A stretch of DNA of 64,000 nt from Arcticibacterium sp964021845 (GCF_964021845.1 NZ_CAXHZC010000001.1:310001-374000); one strand, 5' to 3'. Positions 36,997 to 45,503 are shown, counted from the first letter of the stretch. Program-made: numbers and translations. Notes: generated by a model from the letters alone, not told the origin.

Positions 36997-37004
36997 CAAA
37001 AGTA
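36997..37004 (-). promoter_or_regulatory. Probable -7 promoter element for pyrG
   Basis: The plus strand reads CAAAAGTA (TACTTTTG on the minus strand), a TAnnTTTG match 38 bases before the pyrG ATG. No clear -33 TTTG was seen. Confidence 0.4.
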
Positions 37005-37341
37005 GTGGATTTTGTTGAAAGTGACCTTACTTATTTATGTAAAAAGGAATTTTAAAGTGGACAGCTTTTATTAATCTTACTCAATAAGGTGGATAGTGCT
37101 TGAAGTTCAGGATAGTATGGCTTTAGACTTGGAAGAAAATAAATTGAACGTATATAAGGTAGAGAAATTGGTAAAAAACTCTCTTGAGTTAAATATAGTA
37201 TTAAAGCCTTTAGAATAGTAGACTTCCGAATATTGATGACTCTATTACTTTCTTGAAAAATATAAGAAGAACAGTTTAGCAAGTAAGATTGCTTTTAAGG
37301 TATATATGACTATTTAAATTTAAAGGAGATAAGTACTAAAC

Positions 37342-37442
37342 AAAAAAAAAGGACTGGAACAAAATGTTCCAGCCTTTCCCGCTACTAAATCCACACAACT
37401 TTTATTTTAAATATTTTTTGTTTCCTGACTTCTTCGTTCTTA
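37342..37442 (-). ncRNA. Candidate orphan small RNA of about 100 nucleotides
   Basis: A full Bacteroidota promoter on the minus strand (TTTG, 20-base spacer, TACCTTTG at 37449-37456) predicts transcription from about 37442. The transcript ends at a strong hairpin, 37354-37360 with 37366-37372 plus 37348-37352 with 37373-37377 (one bulge), followed by a U-tract of nine (37342-37350). No start codon with a credible coding frame lies in between, and no minus-strand gene precedes the terminator. The size and layout fit a stand-alone regulatory RNA. No known RNA family was recognised. Confidence 0.55.
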
Positions 37443-37448
37443 ATGTTT

Positions 37449-37480
37449 CAAAGGTAGATTTTCTCATTATACAACGCAAA
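37449..37480 (-). promoter_or_regulatory. Promoter of the candidate small RNA
   Basis: On the minus strand TTTG is followed by 20 bases and TACCTTTG (plus-strand CAAAGGTA at 37449-37456), an exact match to the Bacteroidota TTTG-N-TAnnTTTG consensus. Confidence 0.6.
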
Positions 37481-37828
37481 TAAATATTCACTATTTTTAT
37501 TGGACGGTGCTATCTACGAAAAATATCCTCTCGCTAACATCTATACGCTCTGTAAGTTAGCTAATTTTGATAAATATTTATTTTTTTTCAAAACTCTTAG
37601 CTTAACCCTACTCAGATTGTCTACATAATTATATACGTAGCAGAAGCATATTTAGTTTTTGTGTTTGATTTAATTGCTCAATTAGCTATTGCTTTCTCCT
37701 TAATCTACTTGTAATAAGTGTTTTATATAATTAACAGCTACATAATCTTGGCTTAACAATTAGTTAATATTGCTATTCTAGCTTTGTGCCAAATTTCAGA
37801 GTAGAAGTATACGCTAGTCTGAGAATTT
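37481..37828 (+). other. AT-rich gene-less leader of the lipoprotein-receptor operon
   Basis: About 350 bases with no credible gene. TAGCTTTG at 37779-37786 matches the TAnnTTTG -7 element and would start a transcript near 37793, giving a leader of about 140 bases before the lipoprotein ATG. The nearest TTG (37748-37750) is 28 bases upstream, further than usual. Confidence 0.4.
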
Positions 37829-37912
37829 ATGAAAGAATCAAATACTATTAAAGTGCCTGAAAAGGTAGAGTTTAAAATCAAGTTTAAAAAAACGAATTCA
37901 AAGAATTTTTAA
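37829..37912 (+). CDS. Possible 27-codon leader peptide
   Basis: An ATG frame in the leader encodes a 27-residue, lysine-rich peptide (10 Lys, opening MKESNTIKVPEKVEF) and stops 21 bases before the lipoprotein ATG. It could be a regulatory upstream ORF or chance. The composition is coding-like but there is no supporting homology. Confidence 0.25.
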   Translation: MKESNTIKVPEKVEFKIKFKKTNSKNF

Positions 37913-37933
37913 AACTCCAAATTTCCCAAACAA

Positions 37934-39394
37934 ATGAAATTTTCAAAAATGATTTTAGCCGTGTTAGCGGCTTCTTCTTTAGTTTTTTCTTCTTGCGAAG
38001 ATGACGATGTGCCTGCAGAGGCTGTATATTCTGTACCAACGGTTACCTCTGCTAGCAGTGATGCTACAAATGTAGACGCCGGTACTACTGGTTCTTCTGT
38101 TACTTTTAATGTTTCAGTTGATTCAGATTTAACGGCTACTTATGAAGCTACTGGTTCAGGTGTAACTATTAGTAATGCTTCAGGTACTGTTACAGGTAAC
38201 ACTGTTTCTATCACTTTTGATGCTGGGTCTACAGCCGGTGCCGCTTCTATTAATTTAGTAGTAACAGATTCTGAAGGTCAGTCAACTCAAGCTACTGCTG
38301 TTATTAACGTTGGAGCAGTTGCCACTGAAGTTACTTTAACCTCTAATATCTCAGCGGATGCTACTTGGACTGCTGATAAGGTTTACATATTAGGTGGAAG
38401 AATTACGGTTGAGTCAGGTGCTACTCTTACTATTGAGGCAGGTACTATTATCAAAGGTCAAGCTGGAACTGGTGCTAACGCTACTGCTCTTTTAGTAGCT
38501 CGTGGTGGTAAAATAATGGCAGAAGGAACTGCAACTAGCCCAATTATCTTTACATCAGTTGCCGATGAAATTAGCCAAGATGATATCACTGCTGGAAACT
38601 TCGCTAGCCCTAATTTAGATCCAGATGTTAACGGATTATGGGGTGGTGTAATTGTATTAGGTAATGCTCCTATTTCTGCATCAAACTCTTCAGGAGATGT
38701 TTCTGAAGTTCAAATTGAAGGTATTCCAACTTCTGACCCTAATGGTTTATATGGTGGCTCTGACGCTGCTGATAACTCAGGTGTTTTGAAATATATTTCT
38801 ATAAGACATGGTGGTGCTAACATTGGTGCAGGTAACGAAATCAACGGTTTAACATTAGGTGGCGTTGGTACTGGTACTGTTATCGAGAATATCGAGGTTG
38901 TTGCTAATCAGGATGATGGAATTGAGTGGTTCGGTGGAACAGTAAATGTGTCAAACGTAGTAGTTTGGAATGTTGGTGATGACGGAATTGACACGGATCA
39001 GGCTTGGACTGGTACTTTATCAAACTTCGCTGTAATTACGGTTTCAGGTCATTGTTTCGAGCTTGACGGACCAGAAGGTTCGACTACTGGAAGTCATACT
39101 ATCCAAAACGGGTATATTAATGCAGCTGGTTCAGAAGACCTTATCAATACAGATGAGAATTCTGGTGTAGCACTTAAAAATCTTTACTTCGTAGGAGTTG
39201 GAGCTGACCAGAAAATAAATCGTGTGACTGCACCAGCGGTAACATTTGAAGGGATTGAATTAAGTGTGGATGCTTCGGCTCTTGCAAGTCATGTGAATGG
39301 TGAGGTTCCTGCAGGAGTTACTGCGGGTACCACTAACTCTGCTGACTTAAGTGTTCTTTCTTGGACTTGGGCTTCTCAGTCAGGAAATCTTTAA
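37934..39394 (+). CDS. Surface lipoprotein with predicted beta-helix domain
   Basis: The 486-residue lipoprotein has its lipobox cysteine at residue 21 (FSSC) followed by EDDD, an acidic stretch of the type that directs Bacteroidota lipoproteins to the cell surface. An Ser/Thr-rich Ig-like or cadherin-like module spans about residues 35-130. From about 135 on, the sequence WTADKVYILGGRITVESGATLTIEAGTIIKG opens a right-handed parallel beta-helix with glycine-rich turns (SDPNGLYGG, DGIEWFGGT, DDGIDTD). It precedes a TonB-dependent receptor separated by an attenuator-like hairpin, so the two probably form one uptake complex. The ligand is unknown. Confidence 0.8.
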   Translation: MKFSKMILAVLAASSLVFSSCEDDDVPAEAVYSVPTVTSASSDATNVDAGTTGSSVTFNVSVDSDLTATYEATGSGVTISNASGTVTGNTVSITFDAGSTAGAASINLVVTDSEGQSTQATAVINVGAVATEVTLTSNISADATWTADKVYILGGRITVESGATLTIEAGTIIKGQAGTGANATALLVARGGKIMAEGTATSPIIFTSVADEISQDDITAGNFASPNLDPDVNGLWGGVIVLGNAPISASNSSGDVSEVQIEGIPTSDPNGLYGGSDAADNSGVLKYISIRHGGANIGAGNEINGLTLGGVGTGTVIENIEVVANQDDGIEWFGGTVNVSNVVVWNVGDDGIDTDQAWTGTLSNFAVITVSGHCFELDGPEGSTTGSHTIQNGYINAAGSEDLINTDENSGVALKNLYFVGVGADQKINRVTAPAVTFEGIELSVDASALASHVNGEVPAGVTAGTTNSADLSVLSWTWASQSGNL

Positions 39395-39405
39395 TTGAGA
39401 TAATA

Positions 39406-39446
39406 GAAACCGAGAACACATTGAGCGTTTTCGGTTTCTTCTCTTT
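39406..39446 (+). terminator. Hairpin between lipoprotein and receptor genes
   Basis: A 12-base-pair stem (39406-39417 with 39427-39438, one G-U pair) with a 9-base loop is followed by a T-rich tract to 39446. It lies between two genes that otherwise look like one operon, so partial termination may set the lipoprotein-to-receptor ratio. Confidence 0.75.
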
Positions 39447-39474
39447 TTTGATAGAATTTATTTTAATAACCAAT

Positions 39475-42384
39475 ATGAATATGTTTAAAAAATTACTAAC
39501 ACTGGGTTTGCTTTTAATAAGTACCCAAATTATGGCCCAAACGGGTATCCTTCGAGGAAAGGTTACTGAGGCCACTACAGGAGAAGGTGCCATAGGTGCC
39601 ACTGTTACTTTAGCTGGAACTACTAACGCAGCATTTACTGATATTGATGGAGAGTTTACCCTCACGGTACCTTATGGTAAACATAGTTTAATTATTAGCT
39701 ATGTCGGTTTTCAGAAAAAAACTATAACTGACGTTCTAATTGACGCTCAGAAAGGAGAGGTGTATCTAGAAAACATAGTGTTAGATACAGACACCAAGAC
39801 TTTGGATGAAGTGGTAGTTAGGGCAGAGCTTTTACGTACCTCAGAAGCTGCCATTACCATGATAAAACACAATTCCTCCGTGATTTTGGATGGGATTTCT
39901 TCTGCTAAAATGAAAATTACAGGTGATGCTACCGCAGTTGAGGCGGCTAAGCGTATCACTGGAGTTTCAATAGAAGGCGGAAAATATGTTTATGTAAGAG
40001 GACTTGGTGATAGATATACTAAAACCACACTAAATGGAGTGGATATTCCGGGCCTTGACCCTGATCGAAATTCACTGCAAATGGATATTTTTCCTACAAG
40101 TCTTATTGACAATATAATGGTAAGCAAAAACTTTTCTGCTGAAATGCCTGCTGACTTTACTGGAGGTTTAATGAATGTGGAGACAAAAGCTTTTCCTGAG
40201 CATAAGGTTTTTAATGTTTCTTTTGGGCTTGGATATAATCCTCAGGCTAACTTAAAGTCTGATTTTTTAACTTATGACGGGGGGAAATATGATTTTTTAG
40301 GCTTTGATGACGGCTCTCGTGAATTACCAGAATTGGCAGCTGGAATGAATGTTCCTACTCCTATAAGTGGTCATTCTAAAGAAGAGGTGACTTCGTTTGT
40401 GAAAAGTTTTAATCCTGAACTAGCTACTAAAACCAAAAAGAGTCCGCTTAATTATTCAGGCGGAATAACCTTTGGTAATCAACGTTTACTTGGACAAAGT
40501 TCTAATAAATTGGGCTATATTTTATCATTAAATTATAAACTTGATTATCAATTTTATGATGATGTGAGCTATGGGGAGTATCAAAGGTATAATGATGCCT
40601 CTTTAACAGAAATGAGATATGCTACAGTTCAAAATGGGCAATATACAGATGAGAGTGTACTTCTTGGAGGTTTAGCTGGTTTGGCTTTTAAGAGTAAAAG
40701 CTCTAAGATTAGGCTTACTGCCATGAGGCTTCAGAATGGAGAAAAGAGAGCAGGTATTTTTGATATTGATAATGATGGTGCAGCTGTAGGTCAATCAGGG
40801 TATATCGCCAAATCAAATAACCTGGAGTATAACCAGCGTTCTCTTAGTAATTTCTTGCTAGCTGGAACACATTTATTAGATCATGATAAATTAGAAATAG
40901 ACTGGAAGTTAAGTACTACCTACTCTATATCTGAAGATCCAGATATTAGAAAGTCAGCATTTACTTATACCAACAATAATGATATTGTGTTCTCTGCAGG
41001 AGCCGGCGGATTACCATCGAGGATTTGGCGTGACTTGGACGAAATAGGTCAGAATGGAAGGGTAGACCTATCTTATGGCTATGCTTTTAAAGGTAATTCA
41101 GCTAAAGTTAGAATCGGAGCCAATATCCTTAGAAAAGAAAGGAATTTTGAAATTAAGCAATTTCAGATGGCCTTCTTCGGAGGGAAAGCAGGAGGAACTT
41201 GGGCTACTGATGACTTTAGTACAATTCTCAATGATGGAAATATTTTCCCGAACAAGCAGCCAAATAACATTTACTATCAATCAGGTAATAACGACCCTAA
41301 TCCAAATCAATATAACTCAAGAAGCCTTAATAAAGGATACTATGTGTCCAACGAAATGAGTTTCGGAGATAGAACTAAGGTAATTGCAGGTTTGCGATTG
41401 GAAGATTTTAAACAATATCATACTGGAAGGGATCAGAGTTATGCGAGCGGAGATATAGTAAATGGCAGAAATTTAGACGACGAGGTGGTACTTAGCTCTG
41501 TAAATTTATTTCCTTCTTTAAACGTGATTTATAAGTTAGGCAAGTTAGCTAATGCTAGATTTGCTTATGCAAAAACAATTGCTAGACCTTCTTTTAAGGA
41601 GCTATCATTTGCACAAATTATTGACCCACTTACCAATCGTATTTTTAACGGAAGTTTATTTACCTACTCAGACTGGGATGGAGAACTACTGGAGACTAAG
41701 ATTGATAATTTTGACTTGAGGTTGGAAAAATATGGTGAGCGAGGTGAGTTGATTTCTTTAAGTGGTTTTTATAAAAAATTCAGAAATCCGATTGAATTAA
41801 TTCGTATTCCTGAGCAACAAACAAGTACAGAGTACCAGCCAAGAAATGTGGGAGATGGTATGGTGTTAGGGCTAGAGCTAGAGTTAATAAGAAACCTGTC
41901 TTTCCTTAGTCAGGCTATGCAAAATTGGCAGTTAAGTCTGAACTTTTCAGCGGTTAAATCACAGATTGACATGTCTGATTCAGAATATAATTCTCGTCTG
42001 GAGTATGTTAGAGATGGCGAAACTATAGAGGCGGTTCGTAAAATGGCTGGTCAGGCTCCTTATATTTTTAATGGAGGAATAAGCTATAACAGTTTTGAGA
42101 AAGGCTTAGACATGGGGTTATTCTACAATGTAAAAGGTAGTACACTTAATATTGTAGGTATTGGTCTATTTCCTGATGTCTACACTGAGGCATTCCATAG
42201 TTTGAATTTCGGATTAAATAAGAAGCTAGGCTCTTCAGAAAAGCTATTTCTTGATGTGAAAGTTTCAAATATTCTAGACGATACGGTAGATGTTGTTTAT
42301 AAATCATACAAAGCCGAAAATCAGATTTTCAGCAGCCATAACCCTGGTAGATCATTTAGTGTTGGACTAAACTTTAAGCTATAA
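39475..42384 (+). CDS. TonB-dependent receptor with CarboxypepD_reg-like domain
   Basis: I place the start at 39475 or 39481 (ATGAATATG), which opens a signal peptide FKKLLTLGLLLISTQIMAQ. The frame is open further upstream to 39361 only because it runs through the preceding gene's end. The mature protein has a carboxypeptidase-regulatory-like domain (GILRGKVTEATTGEGAIGAT). A plug follows with RGLGDRYTKTTLNGVDIPG and the segment SLIDNIMVSKNFSAEMPADF. The long barrel ends in SFSVGLNFKL. At about 970 residues it is a typical receptor of the type lacking a SusD partner. The upstream surface lipoprotein is its likely partner. Confidence 0.92.
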   Translation: MNMFKKLLTLGLLLISTQIMAQTGILRGKVTEATTGEGAIGATVTLAGTTNAAFTDIDGEFTLTVPYGKHSLIISYVGFQKKTITDVLIDAQKGEVYLENIVLDTDTKTLDEVVVRAELLRTSEAAITMIKHNSSVILDGISSAKMKITGDATAVEAAKRITGVSIEGGKYVYVRGLGDRYTKTTLNGVDIPGLDPDRNSLQMDIFPTSLIDNIMVSKNFSAEMPADFTGGLMNVETKAFPEHKVFNVSFGLGYNPQANLKSDFLTYDGGKYDFLGFDDGSRELPELAAGMNVPTPISGHSKEEVTSFVKSFNPELATKTKKSPLNYSGGITFGNQRLLGQSSNKLGYILSLNYKLDYQFYDDVSYGEYQRYNDASLTEMRYATVQNGQYTDESVLLGGLAGLAFKSKSSKIRLTAMRLQNGEKRAGIFDIDNDGAAVGQSGYIAKSNNLEYNQRSLSNFLLAGTHLLDHDKLEIDWKLSTTYSISEDPDIRKSAFTYTNNNDIVFSAGAGGLPSRIWRDLDEIGQNGRVDLSYGYAFKGNSAKVRIGANILRKERNFEIKQFQMAFFGGKAGGTWATDDFSTILNDGNIFPNKQPNNIYYQSGNNDPNPNQYNSRSLNKGYYVSNEMSFGDRTKVIAGLRLEDFKQYHTGRDQSYASGDIVNGRNLDDEVVLSSVNLFPSLNVIYKLGKLANARFAYAKTIARPSFKELSFAQIIDPLTNRIFNGSLFTYSDWDGELLETKIDNFDLRLEKYGERGELISLSGFYKKFRNPIELIRIPEQQTSTEYQPRNVGDGMVLGLELELIRNLSFLSQAMQNWQLSLNFSAVKSQIDMSDSEYNSRLEYVRDGETIEAVRKMAGQAPYIFNGGISYNSFEKGLDMGLFYNVKGSTLNIVGIGLFPDVYTEAFHSLNFGLNKKLGSSEKLFLDVKVSNILDDTVDVVYKSYKAENQIFSSHNPGRSFSVGLNFKL

Positions 42385-42492
42385 TTGAAGTTCCCATATT
42401 ATTTTGGATACTTCTTAATTTAAAAGTAAATGTTACCATTTTTCATAATGGTATTCTAAACAGTTTTAAACTTGATTCATATTGGTAATTGC

Positions 42493-42521
42493 AAAACAGC
42501 CCGGATTTTCTGGGCTTTTTT
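42493..42521 (+). terminator. Terminator of the receptor operon
   Basis: AGCCC at 42498-42502 pairs with GGGCT at 42512-42516 around a 9-base loop, flanked by A-rich and T-rich (42516-42521) tracts. Confidence 0.7.
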
Positions 42522-42563
42522 GTTTCTTAATATTGCGATAATAAATAGGAAACTTTAGGACTA

Positions 42564-42571
42564 TATATTTG
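42564..42571 (+). promoter_or_regulatory. -7 promoter element before a small membrane ORF
   Basis: TATATTTG matches TAnnTTTG exactly and ends 21 bases before the ATG of the 35-residue ORF. No TTTG at the standard -33 spacing was found. Confidence 0.4.
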
Positions 42572-42592
42572 AAATATCTAAAAAAGAGAAAG

Positions 42593-42700
42593 ATGAAAGA
42601 TATTTTATCAGAGGTACGTAGTTTTATTGAGCAATATTGGCAGAGTGTCTCTATCCTTTTATTCTTAGTTTGGTATTATAGTTTTCCTATGCCGGTATAA
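42593..42700 (+). CDS. Putative 35-residue membrane peptide
   Basis: ATG at 42593, after a purine-rich AAAAAAGAGAAAG tract, encodes MKDILSEVRSFIEQYW followed by the hydrophobic stretch SVSILLFLVWYYSFP and stops at 42700. An amphipathic N-terminus and one transmembrane segment are typical of small membrane proteins. A -7 promoter element lies just upstream and the receptor operon is already terminated at 42521, so it would be a separate transcript. No homology can be checked here. Confidence 0.4.
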   Translation: MKDILSEVRSFIEQYWQSVSILLFLVWYYSFPMPV

Positions 42701-42784
42701 AGAATTTCGAAAAGGGAGGGCATTTGGATTGATGTAGCTAGACGTAAATATATGTTGGCAAAAAATAGCAGCAAGCTCGTTTAT

Positions 42785-43888
42785 CTATGCCTGCTTAAGA
42801 GGTAATACTTGCTCAAAAGAATCAAGTTCTGCTATCAGTTTTGACCTGCCTTCAGCTAACCAATTTTTAAACGGAATCATCGGGCTTTGAAAAGTGGAGG
42901 TGTATGTAAGAAAATTGTCAAGGTTGAAACTCTCTTGGCTTATGCCTGCCCCATAACGAGAAGCGTCAAGAGCATTACAAGCTTGTTCAAAGTGATTTGG
43001 TACTGGGACCATCATTACTGGCTTACCGTAATATATTGCCTCGCAAACCGACTCAAAACCAGCCGTGGTGATTAGCCCTTTGGCATTTGCCATTAGTCTT
43101 AAGAACTTCTTAGCATCTAGTTTGTGGATGAAAAGGTTTTTTTGATTTTGTGTGACTTCCTGCTCTTGTTCTGTTTTAAGAAAGCAATGAATTTCAATAT
43201 CTGTATGTTCTTTGTGCCAGTTGGTCAATTGTTCTAATAGTCCAGCATTGGTCATATAGGCCACATAGTAGGCGTGCTGGGAGGTCGGCTCAGAAAGCAC
43301 CGATTTTCTTATAAGTGGAGGTATGCTTACAATTTTTTTATGGTTTTTATATGGGGAGAATGATAGAGCTAACATCTTTTTGGCTCTCAAGGCAGTCACT
43401 TTACTGTTTAAGTTAACCAATATTCTGTCTACCAACCTTTTCTTTGGAAATACAAATTGCTCATGCAGTAAAAGGTACTGATGCCCAACGCATATCATAG
43501 GAGGGGCGGACTGCGAAAATCTTAGTTGATAGATGCCTGCTAAGAAATCATAAAAGTTGATGATTAGGTCTGGCTGGTATTTATCCATCCAGCCTTTCAT
43601 TTTGTTAAGACTTTGGTTGTGTTCTGGGAGTTTCTTCAGATTTTGAATTATAGTGTTTTTTAAGCTTAGTCCTTTGCCCGCTTGGTTATAAATCAGGTTT
43701 GGGCTGCTGAAGTAATGGACTTTAGTATTTATTTCTTGCTCAATAATGGAGCTGAAATCATCTTGTTTTATCATCCCCACTAAACAAGCCACTACTTCAT
43801 GATTAGAACCTTGAAGCTGTTGAAATAGACTAATGGCTTGTGTTAAGTGCCCTCTGCCTTCCCCTTGAACAATGAAAATTATTTTCAT
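42785..43888 (-). CDS. GT-B fold glycosyltransferase
   Basis: This 367-residue glycosyltransferase of the MurG/GT28-like type has the N-terminal nucleotide-fold opening IIFIVQGEGRGHLTQAISL. The C-terminal sugar-nucleotide site reads GLITTAGFESVCEAIYYGK, followed by PVMMVPVPNHFEQ. The acceptor is unknown. It begins 1 base after the stop of an LpxH-like phosphoesterase gene on the same strand, so the two are co-transcribed. The combination of a lipid-pyrophosphate-type hydrolase and a processive-type glycosyltransferase suggests synthesis of a glycolipid or envelope glycan, which is inference. The protein is probably peripheral to the inner membrane. Confidence 0.82.
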   Translation of the reverse strand: MKIIFIVQGEGRGHLTQAISLFQQLQGSNHEVVACLVGMIKQDDFSSIIEQEINTKVHYFSSPNLIYNQAGKGLSLKNTIIQNLKKLPEHNQSLNKMKGWMDKYQPDLIINFYDFLAGIYQLRFSQSAPPMICVGHQYLLLHEQFVFPKKRLVDRILVNLNSKVTALRAKKMLALSFSPYKNHKKIVSIPPLIRKSVLSEPTSQHAYYVAYMTNAGLLEQLTNWHKEHTDIEIHCFLKTEQEQEVTQNQKNLFIHKLDAKKFLRLMANAKGLITTAGFESVCEAIYYGKPVMMVPVPNHFEQACNALDASRYGAGISQESFNLDNFLTYTSTFQSPMIPFKNWLAEGRSKLIAELDSFEQVLPLKQA

Positions 43889-43889
43889 T

Positions 43890-44741
43890 TCATTTCAATT
43901 CAAAAATATGACTATATGATTCTTCAAATTCTCTATCTGGCTCTTCCATATCTACATCGAATTCAATTGGCAATTCATCTAAAGAGTCATTGTTTAAGTG
44001 TGAAGCGTCATACACTATTTCCCAGTTTCCGCTGTAATCTTCTACCAGTGCAGATTTGTTTTCTATCCAGTCACCAGAGTTCATGTATTTTATATTGTCA
44101 ATAGTTTTAATAGCTGGCTGGTGAATGTGACCGCAAATGATGCCGTTGCAGCCTTTTGATTTAGCCATTTCTGAGAGTTGCTCCTCAAAGTCAGAGATAT
44201 AGTTTACTGCCATTTTTATAGAATTTTTTACTTTTTTTGATAATGAATAATAGGGCTTGCCTTTAAAAACACGGTATTGGTTATACTTCTTATTAAACCA
44301 TAAAAGAGCTGTGTAGCCTAGGTCGCCAATGTGAGCAAGCCATTTAGCTTTTTTAGTAACTAAATCGAAAACGTCACCATGTGTTACGAAGAATTTATTT
44401 TCTCCAGAGTTTAGTACTAACTCCTGAACTATCTTAAAGTTGGAACCAACGGAAAACGGTAAGAATTGGTCTAAAAAATCGTCATGATTGCCTCTGACAT
44501 AATAAACCTGCGTATCGTCTTTCTCTATAGTTTTAAGAACGGCTCTGATAAAGGCAGTGTGCTTTTTCTTCCAAGCACCATATTTTTTTAATTGCCAACC
44601 ATCAATAATGTCTCCGTTAAGAATCAACCTTTCGCAGGTATAATCGCGGATAAACTTGGTAGCTTCAATAGCCTTACTTCCGGCTGTTCCTAAATGGACA
44701 TCGGAAATTACTATAGTTCTGTAGTCATATTTCTTTTGCAT
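43890..44741 (-). CDS. LpxH-like metallophosphoesterase
   Basis: This calcineurin-type phosphoesterase has every metal-binding block in order: SDVHLG, GDIIDGW, VRGNHDDFLDQF, THGDVFD and GHIHQP. This set resembles UDP-2,3-diacylglucosamine diphosphatases (LpxH/LpxG-type), which produce lipid X in lipid A synthesis, but is longer and belongs to a branch of uncertain substrate. I prefer the ATG at 44741 (MQKKYDYRTI) over the one at 44756, because the family begins with a short basic segment before SDVHLG. The glycosyltransferase follows after 1 base. Whether this is the lipid A enzyme of this organism depends on finding no other LpxH homologue. Confidence 0.8.
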   Translation of the reverse strand: MQKKYDYRTIVISDVHLGTAGSKAIEATKFIRDYTCERLILNGDIIDGWQLKKYGAWKKKHTAFIRAVLKTIEKDDTQVYYVRGNHDDFLDQFLPFSVGSNFKIVQELVLNSGENKFFVTHGDVFDLVTKKAKWLAHIGDLGYTALLWFNKKYNQYRVFKGKPYYSLSKKVKNSIKMAVNYISDFEEQLSEMAKSKGCNGIICGHIHQPAIKTIDNIKYMNSGDWIENKSALVEDYSGNWEIVYDASHLNNDSLDELPIEFDVDMEEPDREFEESYSHIFELK

Positions 44742-44831
44742 GACGCAAGTTGTCAAGCAAATGTTAATTGAAGTTTACCGGAAAGCTATGTTTGTGTTAA
44801 ATGGAAATGCCTTTTGATGAAAATTAGACAC

Positions 44832-44861
44832 AAAAAAACACTGCCCAAAAAGGCAGTGTTT
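44832..44861 (-). terminator. Terminator of the prs-rplY operon
   Basis: A 10-base-pair stem (44836-44845 with 44852-44861) and a 6-base loop are followed on the minus strand by a U-tract (A-run 44832-44838). Confidence 0.9.
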
Positions 44862-44882
44862 AATTTGAGAACAGAATAAATC

Positions 44883-45503
44883 TTATTCTGCAGCTGCTTC
44901 AGAAGAATCTTCTTCGCCATCCTCTTCGTCATCGTCACCTTCGTCGCCAGCCATTTTAGCTGCTCTAGGAATAACAATACTCGCAACAGGATTTGATAAA
45001 GCATCAAGGATAGATAAACCTGGAAGGTCTATTACCTCAACTTTAACTGAATCACCTAATTTTAATGAAGTCACATCTACGTCAACGTACTCAGGAATAG
45101 CTGATGCTGGTCCTTGAAGTCTTAGTTTACGAAGTTTGTGCTGCAATTTACCCCCAGCAGACAAACCTGCAGGAGTACCAACCAATCTAATTGGTACAGA
45201 AATTTTAATTACTTTGTCAGCAGTGATTTCTAAGAAATCTGCATGAGTTAAAGTGTCATTCACTGGGTGAAATTGTTTATCTTGAAGAATAGCTTGGTAT
45301 TCTTTTCCTTCGATATTCAATTTTACTTCGTAGGCATCCGGTGTGTAAATTAACGGACGGAATAAATAAGCAGGTGCATAAAAAGAAACTTGCTCTTTGC
45401 CGCCATAAAGTACACATGGTACTTGCCCTTCAGCACGAAGCTGATTAGAAGCTGAACGACCAAGATTCGCTCTATTAAACCCTACAATCTCGGTTTTTTT
45501 CAT
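44883..45503 (-). CDS. rplY: 50S ribosomal protein L25, long (Ctc) form
   Basis: This 206-residue protein binds 5S rRNA. The N-terminal L25 domain (about residues 1-90) begins KTEIVGFNRANLGRSASNQLRAEG and contains the conserved PCVLYGG. A C-terminal TL5/CTC beta domain follows (about 95-185). A very acidic tail (DEGDDDEEDGEEDSSEAA) ends the protein, as is common in Bacteroidota L25. It lies 3 bases downstream of prs, an order widely conserved in bacteria, and is followed by the terminator. Confidence 0.95.
   Translation of the reverse strand: MKKTEIVGFNRANLGRSASNQLRAEGQVPCVLYGGKEQVSFYAPAYLFRPLIYTPDAYEVKLNIEGKEYQAILQDKQFHPVNDTLTHADFLEITADKVIKISVPIRLVGTPAGLSAGGKLQHKLRKLRLQGPASAIPEYVDVDVTSLKLGDSVKVEVIDLPGLSILDALSNPVASIVIPRAAKMAGDEGDDDEEDGEEDSSEAAAE

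Noticed and set aside
37052..37282. A 76-codon minus-strand frame downstream of pyrG
   Set aside because: Its composition is not protein-like and the plus strand shows a more plausible coding remnant in the same place.
39361..39474. Longer N-terminus for the TonB-dependent receptor
   Set aside because: The extension reads through the end of the lipoprotein gene and the terminator hairpin and would bury the signal peptide.
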